Shown here: positions 63,296-64,000 of the stretch, piece by piece | Position numbering within the stretch: position 1 is the first letter of the stretch | Layout of the letters: every line of letters begins with the position of its first letter | Source of the DNA: CAUPWF01 sp036656615 | GTDB taxonomy: Bacteria; Bacillota; Clostridia; Lachnospirales; Lachnospiraceae | NCBI GenBank assembly: GCA_036656615.1 | Contig: JAVXHY010000006.1 | Location: 1 to 64,000 of the forward strand | Reading direction: 5' to 3' | Length of the DNA: 64,000 nucleotides | Made by a program: the position numbers and the translations under genes | The notes under the pieces: generated by a model | What the model saw: the letters and a program-made list of their open reading frames with translations, nothing else | Databases searched by the model: none | Told to the model about the DNA's origin: nothing

Positions 63296-64000
63296 ATGTC
63301 AGAGAAAATTATTATGTTGGGGAATGAGGCAATAGCCCGTGGTGCATACGAAGCTGGAGTGAAGGTATCGGCGGCATACCCAGGGACACCAAGTACAGAA
63401 ATCAGTGAACATATTATAAAATATAAGGATCATATTTATGCAGAATGGTCACCGAATGAAAAAGTAGCAACGGAAGTAGCTATCGGTGCTAGTATAGCCG
63501 GAGTTCGTTCTTTGGCATGTATGAAACACGTAGGACTTAATGTCGCTTCTGATCCGCTCTATACCGTTTCGTATATGGGTGTCAGTGGAGGAATGGTATT
63601 AGTAGTAGCGGATGATCCGGGATTATATAGTTCACAAAATGAACAGGATACCCGCATGGTAGCACGTGCTGCACAGGTACCAGTGCTAGAGCCTTCGGAT
63701 AGTCAGGAGGCCAAAGACTATATGAAAATAGCTTACGAAATCAGTGAAACTTATGATCGTCCGGTTATTCTTCGAACCACTACTAGACTGGCACATTCAC
63801 AGGGTCTTGTAACGTTGGCGGAGCGCGAAGAACATGAAGACAAACCATATGAAAGAAATATTGCTAAAAATGTTATGATGCCAGGAAATGCAAAGCTGCG
63901 TCATGTGATTATTGAACAAAAGAATCTAGAACTTGCCAAGGATGCTAATACACTGTCAATCAATCAAGTAGAGATGAAGGATACAAAAATTGGTGTTATT
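63296..64000 (+). CDS. iorA: Indolepyruvate:ferredoxin oxidoreductase alpha subunit (partial, cut by window end)
   Basis: The first 235 codons are in the window and the frame is open to the edge. The sequence begins MSEKIIMLGNEAIARGAYEA, then YPGTPSTEISEH near residue 29, ATEVAIGASIAGVRSL near residue 60 and KHVGLNVASDPL near residue 79. These match the pyrimidine-domain start of IorA-type 2-oxoacid:ferredoxin oxidoreductases. The enzyme decarboxylates aryl pyruvates to aryl-CoA while reducing ferredoxin. The ThDP and C-terminal 4Fe-4S parts are outside the window. It overlaps nothing but follows paaK closely. Confidence 0.92.
   Translation, partial: MSEKIIMLGNEAIARGAYEAGVKVSAAYPGTPSTEISEHIIKYKDHIYAEWSPNEKVATEVAIGASIAGVRSLACMKHVGLNVASDPLYTVSYMGVSGGMVLVVADDPGLYSSQNEQDTRMVARAAQVPVLEPSDSQEAKDYMKIAYEISETYDRPVILRTTTRLAHSQGLVTLAEREEHEDKPYERNIAKNVMMPGNAKLRHVIIEQKNLELAKDANTLSINQVEMKDTKIGVI

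Noticed and set aside
1..64000. CRISPR arrays, insertion sequences, prophage or integrative elements
   Set aside because: No regularly spaced repeats, transposase, integrase or phage genes were seen; gene content and composition look uniformly host-like.

Overview
The window is a contiguous, low-GC, densely coded chromosomal segment that looks like a Clostridia genome, most likely Lachnospiraceae. The reasons are an electron-bifurcating HydABC-type [FeFe] hydrogenase, a PolC-type replicase next to ispG, a tetrahydrofolate riboswitch on folT, a T-box on ilvB, a CBS/DRTGG-type family II pyrophosphatase, DUF4364 and DUF1385 genes, AGGAGG-type ribosome binding sites and near-consensus sigma-A promoters. 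I see no rRNA, tRNA, CRISPR array, insertion sequence or prophage. No gene-free gap exceeds 300 bases; the larger gaps hold promoters, leaders and terminators, which are listed.

Region by region. 1-3960: the end of a NADH/ferredoxin bifurcating hydrogenase operon (small 2Fe-2S subunit, HydB, HydA). 4059-7277: a separate transcription unit with a small 2Fe-2S protein, a HydS-type [FeFe] hydrogenase with FeS and PAS domains, and a PP2C/SpoIIE-type phosphatase, a probable redox or H2 sensing module. 7299-11308: an amidohydrolase and an OFA-type MFS transporter flank a LysR regulator, and both carry the same roughly 100-base upstream control region. 11464-13817: tdh-kbl threonine degradation. 13863-19606: aroA, an EF-G paralogue, an unrecognised membrane protein and a tiny P-loop protein. 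19759-25096: leuS, an M18 aminopeptidase and homoserine dehydrogenase. 25098-27708: a folate regulon with THF riboswitch, folT, marR-type regulator, thyA and folA. 27703-29390: an ABC-2 exporter on the opposite strand. 29488-33106: a T-box controlled ilvB-ilvN followed by ilvE. 33200-41411: methyltransferase, hslO, nadE, an S1-domain protein, pyrophosphatase, flavin reductase and a MATE exporter. 41560-44899: polysaccharide deacetylase, tcdA, rarA and DUF4364. 45154-51542: rho, rpmE, DUF1385, prmC, prfA and an ABC exporter. 51640-55353: DUF2156, two aminotransferases and a small membrane exporter. 55417-56424: a divergent XRE regulator and membrane protein pair. 56444-61907: ispG and polC. 61982-64000: phenylacetate-CoA ligase and the start of iorA, cut by the window edge.

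Most of the window is housekeeping and fermentative metabolism. The parts most worth a second look are the duplicated control region around the LysR gene, the HydS/phosphatase sensory module, the cysteine-rich insertion in acetolactate synthase together with its very short T-box leader, the folT leader whose terminator stem contains the ribosome binding site, and the 20-base palindrome between the XRE regulator and its divergent neighbour. All functional calls come from reading the sequence and from knowledge of the families; no database search was run.
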